Positions 12,396 to 23,579 of a stretch of DNA of 64,000 nucleotides are shown here, piece by piece. A program made the translations under genes and the position numbers. Origin of the DNA: Protula sp. h YS-2021. Its lineage: Eukaryota; Annelida; Polychaeta; Sabellida; Serpulidae. The notes beneath the pieces were generated by a model that was not told the origin of the DNA, did no database searches, and saw only the letters and a program-made list of their open reading frames with translations. The stretch lies in assembly GCA_949752745.1 (NCBI GenBank), contig OX457027.1, forward strand, positions 84,059,936-84,123,935, in the 5' to 3' direction. Position 1 is the first letter of the stretch. Each line of letters opens with the position of its first letter.

Positions 12396-15300
12396 ACAAA
12401 CCTCTACTTCACTGACCACAAGGCTGTATGGTGTTCTTTGGAACAGTTGTTCACAGGAACATCATAATCAGGTATACAATTTGCGCGAACCCGGCGGATT
12501 CATGCTTCTCGAGCATCTAGTTTATTTTATTATTTATTTTTCGCTCTTAATATTTTGCATAAAATGCAGCATTGATCAAGCATATCTGAAACATTGCGCA
12601 ATCACAGCTGAATCACAAAACGTCCATTTTAGATAGTTTTTAACCTCACCCTTCTGTGGTGAAATTATGATTTTCAAAGCGTTTTCTGATGATATTTCCC
12701 ACACTAGACGAATGTCTCCACAAAATAAGTTATTTTAATTTTGGTCTGTTCATCTCCAGGTTCTTCTTTGTCTTTCATTATCATTTTATCACAATTTCGA
12801 AAAAAAAAAGACGCAACGTACCGCGATCCTAAAAATAAACCACTTCTCTTCGCGCTTATTCTGAGCATAACAAAACTATGTCTATATTTCATGAAAGCGT
12901 TACTTTGTTTGTTATATTTGGTATAAGGAGACTTTCATTAAGAACTGATGTTACGAAATGAAAGTATATGGGCAAGTCACTTTCGGATCAGATTTCCAAA
13001 GAATTGGTGGTTTCTAATGCAAGGCCCATCATCATTAAACATATAAGAAGAGAAACGTGGGGTAAAAGACAGGGATATTTTTTCTTCCAAAACAAGTCGA
13101 ATTGCCACTTGCAACAGGATCCTGATAACAATGCTCCTGATTATACACTGCAGTGCTGTTGGTTATAATAATGTGCTGTAACGCACCACGCCTCATATCA
13201 TTAGTGTTTTGTGTCACAATTGTTATTGCACTTTACTGTATTGTGAAGCTTCCAGTTTTTTTTTTGTATTTTGTATTTTTTTTTTTTTGGTTAGTAACGA
13301 AAAGATATTATAAATAGTTGTTCTCTTGGGGATGACGTTATCAAATGAGTCTTTTATCAGTCAGTGAGGGTAAGAAAATTCATAATAAATACTGGCGATC
13401 ACTGAAAATGAAAAGTTATACTTGCAAATGCGCTTCGTCGATGATACTTGTAAATATGCGTCGATACGAACAGATTCAAATATGCTGCATTGCGGCACTA
13501 ATGGGTTTCGACCGCAGTAGTCACAATTGGACTTTTACCGTACATCGCAAATATGCTTCAAATGTAACTCTTGCACACGCGCTTTTGGATGTTAGCTCGT
13601 ACAGACATTTGCGAAAGTCTTTCACAGCCACTTCTTGTTATATTTCATAATATGTAAGTCACACACATAAGAGCCAACATTCATAGGCGTGGCCACCGGG
13701 AAAGGGGAGGGGCCGGGGGGCTCAGCCCTCCCCCCCGCACTTTTCAGAGTGGGGGGGGGATAGCATCCTTCGCCCCCCCCCCCCCCAGTTATAAAAACGT
13801 CTTAGTGTTTAAATGCTTAATATGTAATCATTCAGCCATTATGTTTCAGTGCATGTAGCGCTCTTAATGTGGCGGGGCATTGAATGCCTATTGTACGCAG
13901 CCAATTAAAAATGAATATATTACAGCTGTATCATCATAAGATCGTAATATATATATTCTTAAAGGCTTTTGACCGTAATTGGGAGTGGTATATTGTAACA
14001 TTTAATATGTATTAAATAACAATGATTATTTGTTGTTTTAAACTATAGATGGCTTGTAGAGCGCGGTCTCTGGATGGCTCACGGAACTGAGCCACGGGAT
14101 CGAGTTAAAAAACAGGAGCCAAGCTTTATCGGCGAATAGTCACATTTGCCATATATTTCTAATAAAAGCGATTTATGCCTGTTATCGTCTTTTTATTAAC
14201 AATTTATATTCATTGTATAGCTAGAAGTATGTAGAGGATTTTTAAAGATACCCCCTCCCCCCCCCCCCCCCCCACCGCTCACCTCCCACTTCTTTCTCGC
14301 CCGGCTCAACAGATTGACTTTCACCCTACAGCCAGTCAATACCTGGCCATTGTATTTTTTACCAAGCATACACTTTGGCGATAACCCCCAGCAAAAGGTC
14401 ATGTGACTTATACCACATTACAGTAGGACAAGCTGCGTTTTCTTATTGGATGGACTATGAGCACGTGATCATCGATGATGATAAAACACACAACGCAACG
14501 CATCCACATAAAAGAATCATCTGCTAGCCATTTCGAATACTTCATCTCCAACCCAACGCCCCCACCCACCCACCACCCTACGCCCCAGACCTCTCGCACT
14601 TGTGCTACCTGGCAACACGAGATAACTTTGGCCTGTTCTATTATTGATTTTGTAACCAACACATATATTTAAATACGTTTATTCTGCGTCATTAAGAACA
14701 CAAGTTTTGCACACAGCACCACCTGAAAGGCTTACCCGCGACGCCTCCCCTCAAGCCCTCACGAGTCATCGGTTGGCGGGATCTCCATGGCGAAGTATTC
14801 CACAGTCAAAGTGCAATCACAACGTTATCCTCATTTTTTTTCTACCAGAACACGATTTAACGAGTGTTTTGTTTCGGGGGCTCATATACTTCAGTCCCCC
14901 GCCTTTTGCAGTGAATTCTATGTCCATTTGACTGGCTGATTCGGCTGAAGAGCATGGAGAAGGGGGGAGGGGGGGGTCCGGAAATGAGAGTTTGACCTGC
15001 CCGAAGCACCCGGACTCCCACAGCAGCTGGTGGATCAACACACTGTCCGACACCCGACTTGGCAAGCGTTTCTTTCGAAGTCCTAGCTTTCGCGGAATGC
15101 GCCGCACGCCTGTACACATGGAGTAACAATTTCTTGACTGTCTCGGTTGTTGAGTAGTCGTGTGAGCGCGTGTGTCTGTGGAAGGGGGGGGGGGTGTCTA
15201 ATACAGAAGCAGCAATGCAGTGAAGCAAACACCCATGTTGCTTTCTAAAATGCCTGCCAAAGACACAGCTTTAAAGTATCGCATTCCATTGTCTTTCTCA

Positions 15301-16740
15301 TTCTGGGTACTTCGACTGACCGGGAAGTGGAGTGCATCAGTAACAAAGCGACCATATCAGCTTGCAGGTGTTTCATTGGTCTGTACCGTGTGACGTCATA
15401 ATGACATATCTGGCTTGCATCTTTTTGAAAGTGGATGACTTTATGCTCCTGCGCATCCTATCCGTCTGGCCCCTCCGCTAAATAACTGAAACACGAGATA
15501 GAAAGAGTTCATTTTCGTCCTGCTCTTTCAAGCACTGGTGCGCAGATAAAACAGATATTTGCCAGTGGCAAACAGGGCCAATTCATACAGTACGGCATAG
15601 GAAACCTCAACATATGTGTTTGAGTTAATGGGTGGGTGATCCACAAATCATCGATGAGGATGAGGGGGGCTTAAAATATTGCGATTTTTTGCGTACATAT
15701 TTCATAGATGGCCCCCAAATTTTCAATGGGGGAATTCTTGTCCATCACTAACGCTGGGTCCCGTCAGTAAATGTGTATACCGCATAGGTAGAATCTAACA
15801 ATTCATACACACATCAACACATGGCCAGAAAAAGCTCGGAAATGCCGCCAGATCCTGTTTCAGTAAGTAACGGTGAGCCAAACAAAATGAATGTTGGCTA
15901 AACATCTTAACCATATGGTGATTGCCTGCAAAACCACATGAGGCCGTATTCACAAAAATTAACTGGTTTTACTTTGGATCCCCCTTTCCGAATGGACGAA
16001 TAGGTCAGCTAAGAAAGGTTTGCAAAAAAAACAGACTCGTATTTAAATTTGGCTTTTCATAAGAGTATTGTGAAAAAAGACCAGGCACTGCGCATCAGAA
16101 AATTAATTCGTGCGCCGTGATTGCACATATGGCGCACAATTTTTTTTTCTTGTCCCATGAAAATTCTGTCCAAAATATGGACATCAGTTACGGTGTCCCT
16201 CTATTATGGGGTTAATTTCAATGCAATACTGAAGTTTTAGAAAAATAAAAGTGTCCACTTTCCTGCATCGTGGTTTCTACCATAGCGAAGTGTAATTCCC
16301 ACTTGGTATTGACAATACCAGATGGGGATGGCTTGCCTCGAATTCTTCACCTATTTTTTTATTTCATCCCTTTTTTAAATTTTTTTCTTCTTCCGCCGAA
16401 TCGGTTTCCAGACATCTCCTCCAAGACCGCTGAAGCTAGACCAACCAAACTTATTGGCACTTGTATAGGGGGTCATCTGAAGTGGTGCACCTGATAAAAA
16501 TTTTTGACCTTGACCTTACCGGTATAGTTGGTAGGATTTAGGAGGATATTCTACATTCAGACATGTTTTGAGCTATCATTCCAAGTGGGGTCTAATTCGC
16601 TGTGCGAATTTCGGTCTGGTTAGTACAGTAGCCGATGGCATTTCAAAACTGACAGACAGAAAGTGTCCTAATTAGGCGTATCCAAAATTTGGGAGGACGA
16701 GCCGTTGGTTGGTGTTGACCTGATGTAATGAAACATAACA
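12396..16740. other. Non-coding stretch
   Basis: No gene with recognisable domains or convincing splice structure is visible on either strand. The stretch contains several homopolymer C/G runs (about 13730-13785, 14250-14275, 15180-15195). The open frames that cross them are low complexity. Confidence 0.55.
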
Positions 16741-16841
16741 AGTGGTAGTTTTTGGTGAGTGTGCATGGTTATAAAATGTCATGCTGATCTGATGTTTTGA
16801 AACATCCCAAGTGGTAGTTTTGGTGAGTGTGCATGGTTATA
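16741..16841. repeat. ~80-bp direct duplication and target site of the mini-Polinton
   Basis: AGTGGTAGTTTTTGGTGAGTGTGC... continuing to GGTTATAAAATGTCATGCT occurs once intact (about 16740-16785). A second copy is interrupted: it stops at GGTTATA (16841) and resumes after the inserted element as GTTATAAAATGTCATGCT (21236). The intact copy therefore shows the empty-site sequence. Confidence 0.85.
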
Positions 16842-18024
16842 AGTAGTAGGGAAACGAGAGTTCTTGAACACCCCCTACCCCCCCCCCCCCCTCAAGGGGT
16901 AAGAAAATTCTGTGATTTCAGCATAGTTATCCGTTTCAGACGATTCTGAGCAACTTTGGTTTTTATGCCCCCCACCCCTAGGGATAAGAAAATTTTGCGA
17001 TTTCAGCATAGATATATGTTTCAGACGATTCTGAAGAACTTTGGTTGTTATGACCCCCCCCCCATCATGTAACAATGTGTAGTTGAACAGCCACAGACAT
17101 CATTCAAAGACGAGAGCAGACCTTTTTGTTCACCTTGGAAAAATTTGGACAAACTTTTTGGTTTTTGGTTTTTGTGACTCTGTGACATTATGTGACAACA
17201 TGCGACTGTGACATTATGTGACTTTATGTGATCTGTGACATTATGTGACTCTGTGACTTTTTTTAACATAATAGCCATATTTCTATGTCTATTTTCACTA
17301 TTATTATTATGATAATATTTAATAAGTTATATTTCAATGGTTCTATTACAATAACCACACGCACACACAGAATAGGAATAAGTACATGAAAGGTCTCAGA
17401 GTGTGTGGAAACGATAAATTTCAGAGTGCACTCGTTCAGAGCGTGGGAACGATCAATAATTTGAGAAGGAATGGGATATGATATATAAAATAAGTTTTAG
17501 CATTTTACCATGCTACTTATTCAAATGTTCTAAAGTTATAGTGGTGCAGAAATGGTGCTTCTAGACCAACTTTAACAAATTTAGTTTTTCACGTTTCAAA
17601 CGATTCCAACACTTGGTTGGTTAGTTGATTGTTAGAAAATGGGAAGTGAAAATGTGGATAGTTATGTAGGAAAACTGCGCCCATTCAAACATGTGTTCGA
17701 ATGGCAAGCCCATTTAAAAGACGTTTTCGAATGGCAAGCCCATTCAAAACACGTGTTCGAATAATTTTTGGAAGATATTACGTTGTGGTATTGTTCAACA
17801 AATTGTTCAACATGTTCAACATGTTCAACAAGTTCAACATGTTCAACATGTTCAACAAGTTCAACATGTGCAACAAGTTCAACATGTTCAACATGTTGTT
17901 GTTCAACAAGTTGTTCTATATAAAGCTATGTTTAAAGACTTTCTCATCATTTGAATAGTGTAGGTTGAACCAAAAGGATGTATAAATGCAACATTTGTTC
18001 AAAATCTTACAATTGGCCACAAAG
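16842..18024 (+). repeat. Left terminal inverted repeat of mini-Polinton
   Basis: This copy of ~1183 bp matches the reverse complement of 20020-21235. It contains a poly-C minisatellite-like region with two CGATTTCAGCATAGAT-type units, TGTGACATTATG repeats (about 17173-17258), TTCGAATGG / CCATTCAAA words, and (TTCAACATG)n at 17797-17898. A TATATAAAG box lies at 17917-17925. A 19-codon remnant of the zinc-finger gene start follows (17978-18037), truncated where the repeat ends. Confidence 0.88.
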
Positions 18025-18075
18025 GCAAACGTGGTAAAGTTATTTCAAAACATATTAAGTCAACACACTATAAAG

Positions 18076-18083
18076 TATAAAAG
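18076..18083 (+). promoter_or_regulatory. TATA box of the PC4-like gene
   Basis: TATAAAAG lies 54 bp upstream of the ATG at 18138, just inside the left inverted repeat. The same layout precedes other genes of the Polinton-family elements in this window. Confidence 0.65.
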
Positions 18084-18137
18084 GCAGCCGCCCTCAGACT
18101 TAACACACATTCTGTATCAAGATACTGAAGAGTGAAC

Positions 18138-18704
18138 ATGTCTGAAATGAGCGAGCAACAACTACCATCTATGACAATGCCTGTAGAAAAGTCTGAGACA
18201 ATGCCTGCAGAAAATTTTATAGTAAAGCCTGAGACAATACCTACAGCAAAGTCTAAGGCAATGCCCATGGTAAAGTCTAATGCGAAGCCATGTCAGCAGC
18301 ATCAAAAGCGACCACATCTTAGAAAGATAAAAAGAGATGAGTTACCAGCCATGACGCCGCCGTGTAAAAAGCGAAAAATTAAGACAGAGCCTAAAATGAA
18401 GTGAGAACCAGAGCGTAAAGCTGCTACCACCATGAAGAAGATGAGTGTAGACGATTTACCGGTTATGATACATATTAATGGAGAAATATATACTAAATTG
18501 GTGAAATATCAACAGAAAGTGATGGTTAACATTCGTGAATATATTACGGATCATATATCTGGGAGGTTACATCCTACCAAGAAGGGAATTTTGTTGTCAT
18601 TGAACGATTGGCACATGTTGAAGGAGCAAATAACGTCAGTGGATCTCATGCTTCAGAAAATGGATCTGTATAAATGCAGTGACTGCCAGAAGATGGTTGA
18701 GTAG
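18138..18704 (+). pseudogene. PC4/Sub1-like gene interrupted by an in-frame TGA
   Basis: The first segment (18138-18404) is a Met/Lys/Pro-rich leader with degenerate 'xxMPxxKS' repeats and two basic clusters (KRPHLRKIKR and CKKRKIK), which are plausible nuclear localisation signals. A TGA at 18402-18404 interrupts it. The same frame continues through 18432-18704 with a domain of the transcription coactivator PC4/Sub1 type: VMVNIREYI, then GRLHPTKKGILLSLNDW and a helix HMLKEQITSVDLMLQKM. That order (strand, strand, lysine-rich loop, GIxLS..W, helix) is characteristic of PC4, which binds single-stranded DNA. A related intact gene is in Polinton 1 (33809-34165). The stop could be an inactivating mutation or a readthrough stop, and the downstream ATG at 18432 could also give a PC4-only protein. 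Confidence 0.7.
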
Positions 18705-18736
18705 ACAGCGAGTTGACTGTATACTGTTTTAACAGC

Positions 18737-18850
18737 ATGACGAGCTTAGTGGGTGCTATGATTTCATCACCCTCAGTTCAGAAGATTGGAGCGAAGGTTT
18801 TGAAGCTTGACAAGAACTTAGCTTTGACTCATATGGACATGTACATTTGA
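18737..18850 (+). CDS. Possible 37-aa small protein, unknown
   Basis: A short ATG-to-TGA frame begins MTSLVGAMISS and is rich in Val, Lys and Leu, 32 bp after the PC4-like stop. It precedes AATAAA signals at 18862 and 19023, so it would sit on the same transcript. No family is recognised, and support is only position and unbiased composition. Confidence 0.25.
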   Translation: MTSLVGAMISSPSVQKIGAKVLKLDKNLALTHMDMYI

Positions 18851-19460
18851 TATGTAGTTCAAATAAAATTGTCTTCATATGTAGACTATGAAATTAACAT
18901 GATCTATGTTCCTGTGAAGTCAGTTGTTATAAAATGGTAAGTTCTTGTGAATCTGCACATGTATTAACATAATATATATTTGAAATAGTTTTGTATCATA
19001 ATTGTACATATTTGTGATATTCAATAAAAACACATATGATGCTTTTCAACTTTTTATTTTTATCATACAATACTTGGATATAATACATAATAAAACAATA
19101 CTTGAATATAATACATAATAATACAATTCTTGAATATAATACATAATAATACAAAATTAACTATAATACCTAACATATGATATATGATATGTGGTTTAAG
19201 GGTCCATTAAAACCGTGTCAGGAGCCTTACGACTTTATATGTTGCAAAGTATGACCTATATTAATACACAACGCTAAGTTAATAAAATATTACAACATTT
19301 ATAAAGTCTTTATCATAAAGTTTAGTCAAATAGGTCTATTTTTCTTCATCTGTTTCACTCTGTTCACTCTCCATGTCACTTTCTTCATCACTGCTGTCAT
19401 CCTCCTCTTCCTTATCTAGTAGCTCTTTAAAGAATGCATTGTTTTTCCTTATAGCCGCCT

Positions 19461-20066
19461 TTAGTGCCTTTGAATACTTATAATGTTTTCATCCACAAAG
19501 TAATTAAAGTCCTTTAAAATCTTTTGATAATGTTGGCTTTGTTCTAGACGCTGGGTATATTTGAATAGTCTCATAAACAGTTGTTTAAGTCCATGTTTAT
19601 AAATGGGTCGAAGGTCATATCTCGCTATTTCACGCACATCTTCAAGTCCTTGTTCCTCATATTCTGAAACCTTTTCTTGAAATTTGTCATCATAGTCATT
19701 GTAGACTTCTTGAACCATATCACACCAAACAGAGTCTATTTCTGACTCACGTTCAAAGTCTGTTTCTGACTCACTTTCAGAACTCCTGTCATCAGCATCC
19801 TCACCACAGTGCTCCATATGTTTGAGCAAAGCTTCTTCGCTGTTGTATAATGTACCACATTCTGTACAAGCATGTGCATTCTTTTCAGCCATGTTAACGC
19901 TTTCACTTTCCATAGAAGACTCATCGAAAGTTTCCGTGAAAGGTAGTTTTACAGGGTTTTCCATATCCGATTCTTCATCCACTTCTGATGCGTGAGCAAA
20001 CTTTAAGTGTCTTTTAAGACTTTGTGGCCAGTTGTAAGATTTCGAACAAATGTTGCATTTATACAT
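19461..20066 (-). CDS. C2H2 zinc-finger protein of mini-Polinton, C-terminus frameshifted
   Basis: The product is 201 aa. The first finger is at residues 2-25 (C4, C7, H20, H25; YKCNICSKSYNWPQSLKRH), and a second C2HC-type finger is near 65-90 (ACTECGTLYNSEEALLKHM). A strongly acidic Ser/Glu stretch follows, then an aromatic/basic helical region. The ATG lies in the right inverted repeat, so the left repeat carries a 19-codon remnant of the same start. Near 19484 an A-rich run shifts the frame: the other frame continues open for ~48 highly acidic codons to a TAG at 19336-19338, so the original protein probably had an acidic tail. A nuclear DNA-binding role is inferred, and the target is unknown. 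Confidence 0.72.
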   Translation of the reverse strand: MYKCNICSKSYNWPQSLKRHLKFAHASEVDEESDMENPVKLPFTETFDESSMESESVNMAEKNAHACTECGTLYNSEEALLKHMEHCGEDADDRSSESESETDFERESEIDSVWCDMVQEVYNDYDDKFQEKVSEYEEQGLEDVREIARYDLRPIYKHGLKQLFMRLFKYTQRLEQSQHYQKILKDFNYFVDENIISIQRH

Positions 20067-21235
20067 CCTTTTGGTTCAACCTACACTATTCAAATGATGA
20101 GAAAGTCTTTAAACATAGCTTTATATACAACAACTTGTTGAACAACAACATGTTGAACTTGTTGAACATGTTGAACATGTTGAACACGTTGAACAACTTG
20201 TTGAACATGTTGAACATGTTGAACAATTTGTTGAACAATACCACAACGTAATATCTTCCAAAAGTTATTCGAACACGTGTTTTGAATGGGCTTGCCATTC
20301 GAAGACGTCTTTTAAATGGGCTTGCCATTCGAACACATGTTTGAATGGGCGCAGTTTTCCTACATCACTATCCACATTTTCACTTCCCATTTTCCAACAA
20401 TCAACCAACCAACCAAGTGTTAGAATCGTTTGAAACGTGAAAAACTAAATTTGTTAAAGTTGGTCTAGAAGCACCATTTCTGCACCACTATAACTTTAGA
20501 ACATTTGAATAAGTAGCATGGTAAAATGCTAAAACTTATTTTATATATCATATCCCATTCCTTCTCAAATTATTGATCGTTCCCACGCTCTGAACGAGTG
20601 CACTCTGAAATTTATCGATCAGTTTCCCCACACTCTGAGACCTTTCATGTACTTATTCCTATGCTGTGTGTGCGTGTGGTTATTGTAATAGAACCATTGA
20701 AATATGACTAATTAAATATTATCAATAATAATAGTGAAAATAGACACAGAAATATGGCTATTATGTTAAAAAAAGTCACAGAGTCACATAATGTCACAGA
20801 TCACATAAAGTCACATAATCTCACAGTCGCATGTTGTCACATAATGTCACAGAGTCACAAAAACCAAAAACCAAAAGTTTGTCCAAGTTTTTCCAAGGAG
20901 AACAAAAAGGTCTGCTCTCGTCTTTAAATGATGTCTGTGGCTGTTCAACTACACAGTGTTACATGATGGGGGGGGGGGGGGGGGTCATAACAACCAAAGT
21001 TCTTCAGAATCGTCTGAAACATATATCTATGCTGAAATCGCAAAATTTTCTTACCCCTGGGGGTGGGGGTCATAAAAACCAAAGTTGCTCAGAATCGTCT
21101 GAAACGGATAACTATGCTGAAATCACAAAATCTTCTCACCGCCAGGGGGGTAGGGGGTTGGGGGGTTGGGGGTGGGGGGTAGGGTAGGGGGGTATGAGGG
21201 GGTATGTGTTCCAGAACTCTCGTTTCCCTACTACT
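20020..21235 (-). repeat. Right terminal inverted repeat of mini-Polinton
   Basis: This ~1216-bp copy is inverted relative to 16842-18024. It carries the TATATAAAG box (20119-20127, minus) and the functional start of the zinc-finger gene, (TGTTGAACA)n repeats at about 20130-20235, and TGTGACATTATG-type repeats near 20775-20860. Long G runs at 20967-20984 and 21140-21190 are inverted relative to the left copy. Confidence 0.88.
20119..20127 (-). promoter_or_regulatory. TATA box of the zinc-finger gene
   Basis: TATATAAAG on the minus strand lies ~53 bp upstream of the ATG at 20066. An identical box at 17917-17925 in the left repeat faces the truncated copy. Confidence 0.6.
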
Positions 21236-21252
21236 GTTATAAAATGTCATGC

Positions 21253-21260
21253 TATATAAG
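21253..21260 (+). promoter_or_regulatory. TATA box of receptor gene 2
   Basis: TATATAAG lies 40 bp upstream of the ATG at 21300. It is only 18 bp from the end of the mini-Polinton, so upstream promoter elements of this host gene have been displaced by 4.4 kb. Confidence 0.55.
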
Positions 21261-21299
21261 TAAGGTAAACGCGCGAAGTCCAGTGTTCAGTATTACAAG

Positions 21300-23541
21300 A
21301 TGAAAGTCAAAGGATTAAAATGTTACATGTGGCGTTTGTTTGCGTGCTTTGGTGTTTGTTTATGGAGGGTAAAATCTGCAGAAGAAAAACATGGCGACAT
21401 CTTTCAGAAGCCTTGCAAAACACAAAGCGATTGCCCTGGGATAGATTTTTACTGCGACACTCAGCTGCTCGCAGTTTGTGATACCTGTGAGAATCTCTGC
21501 CGCCAGCGTTCCATGCAGTACTGGTGCCTTCAGTTTTGCAACGGTCAGATATATCCAATTGTAGAACTTAATGTTTTTATTTTTTAATTTACTGCTGTAA
21601 CATGTTCCTACAGGTTGAAAAAAAGTTTCTAATGTAGTCAAATTCTAAATAGACCATTCATACAATAACAAATATACTGTCTGCAGCAAATCCATTAACT
21701 TTCCGGTATCCGTATAATATCTATTTCAAATCAACACAACATAGGCGTTTTTAATGTTTAATTCAAAGTCCAGATAATACCTGTACTGAGACGATATTTA
21801 TGATGTACTTAGGTACAATAAGGACTCAAATACAACAGAACAGCAGCATAAAGAACGTCCTTAACCTAATTTCACACAATAAATACTTTTCTTTTTGTAC
21901 ACACTGTTTACATGAACACAAGGACTGTAAATAATTCACGAGGAAAGGCCACGGTATTCTATATAAAAACCCCAAATGGTGCCGCATATATCTACGTGAC
22001 ATATATTTACTGCTTTGTGTGTACAAAAACTTCAGAATGCTAGTATCTGAAAGTGGGATATGGCAAAATTAAATTACCATACATATCATATCATATCATA
22101 TTAAATATATTACAAAAACTAAAAAGAAAATCAAAACTAATTGCTAAATTATCGAAATGGTATGTAACTGACAAGCTGCAATTTCTGAGTACAACAAAAA
22201 ATAAATTTATTATTATATCTTATTATGGAGACCCAACATACTTCCCCTACTTCGGCAAAAGATTAAAACATGAAGTTTGTAGAACAGCTCCAGAACACAC
22301 CTATGCTGTGTTTCCCAAAGCGTCGGGGCTTCTCGTAGCCCCCTACTCGGTTAACATTTTTTACTTATGCTGGGTATGCGGAATAAAAAGATTAGTACCG
22401 TTATCGAATTTCGCTGCATGGTTACTATAGTAGTAGGGAAGAAACGAGAGTTCTGGCACAGGAAGTGACGTCATCATGACGTCAGGAGGTGTGCTAGAAC
22501 TCTCATGAGAGTTCAAGCACAGTGACGTCATAATGACGTCATAGGGTGTTCTGAAACAGATATTAAAGCGCGCGCCCGTGTCAATGACGTCATTCGTCAC
22601 GTGACCTGTCAATCATGTGTCACATGACCTGTCAATCATGTGTCACATGACCTGTCAATCATGTATATGAGGAAAATTTTCCCGATCATAAACCTTCTGG
22701 CCTGAATGGCTCAGTTGGTAGAGCGCAGGGCCCGTGAGCGGAACCATGATCTGAAGGTCAATGGATCGAACCCGCCCTCGGGCATCACTTTCATATCATG
22801 GGGACCCCCCCCCCCTGGTGAAGAATCATATACCATGGGGACCCCCCCCCCTGGTCAAGAATCATATACCATGGGGACCCCCCCCCCCCTGGTCAAGAAT
22901 CATATACCATGGGGACCCCCCCCCCCTGGTCAAGAATCATATACCATGGGGACCCCCCCCCCCCCAGGATGTGATTCAACACTCCTATAAGAGCACATTG
23001 TCTGTGCACATATGCATCATTCATGCTCTGACTGCCGTTGGATACACATGGAAAAAAAAGTGAAAACAGTTGCTCTTACCTATTGTGTTGTGCTGTGCTG
23101 TTGAAGAACAAGTGAAGGATTGACTGGAATACACATAGGAGACGAAGTGAAACTAGGATGTGATTCAACACTCCTATAAGAGCACATTGTCTGTGTACAT
23201 TTGCATCATTCATGCTCTGACTGCCGTTGGATACACATGGAAAAAAAAAAGTGAAAACAGTTGCTCTTACCTATTGTGTTGTGCTGTTGAAGAACAAGTG
23301 AAGGATTGACTGGAATACACATAGGAGACGAAGTGAAACATTAGTTATTCTTTGGAAAAGGAAAGTGAACGATTGGTTATTCTTTGGAAAGGAAGTGAAA
23401 GATTGGAGACGAATTGGCTAAACAGTCGTGGTAAGTTTTTTTTTTTTTTTTTTTTTTTTGTTCACTTTTATGACTCTGTGACATTATGTGACAACATGTG
23501 ACTGTGACATCATGTGACTCTGTGACATTATGTGACTGTGT

Positions 23542-23579
<38 letters not shown>

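Larger units (their letters stand above)
16842..21235. mobile_element. Non-autonomous mini-Polinton (4.4 kb)
   Basis: Both ends begin AGTAGTAGGGAAACGAGAG in inverted orientation, closely resembling the Polinton 1 terminus AGTAGGGAAGAAACGAGAG. A perfect 6-bp target duplication GTTATA (16836-16841 and 21236-21241) flanks the element, the length expected for Polinton-type integration. The inverted repeats are ~1.2 kb and share subterminal blocks with Polinton 1: TGTGACATTATGTGAC repeats, the CAGAGTGCACTCG word and the TTCTAAAGTTATAGTGG block. Internally there are only two convergent genes, a PC4-like gene (+) and a zinc-finger gene (-). There is no PolB, integrase, ATPase, protease or capsid gene. 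It would need an autonomous Polinton to move. A convergent pair of poly(A) signals lies at 19023-19028 (+) and 19053-19058 (-). Confidence 0.88.

Noticed and set aside
17701..17958. Phe-Asn-Met repeat frames in the mini-Polinton arms
   Set aside because: They are translations of (TTCAACATG)n non-coding repeats in both inverted arms.
22699..22784. Functional tRNA gene
   Set aside because: The acceptor stem and boxes are plausible but the anticodon arm cannot form a normal 5-bp stem with a 7-base loop.
22706..23063. Pro-rich frames in the Polinton terminal repeat
   Set aside because: They come from the poly-C minisatellite and the tRNA-like block; C-run lengths are not multiples of three between units.
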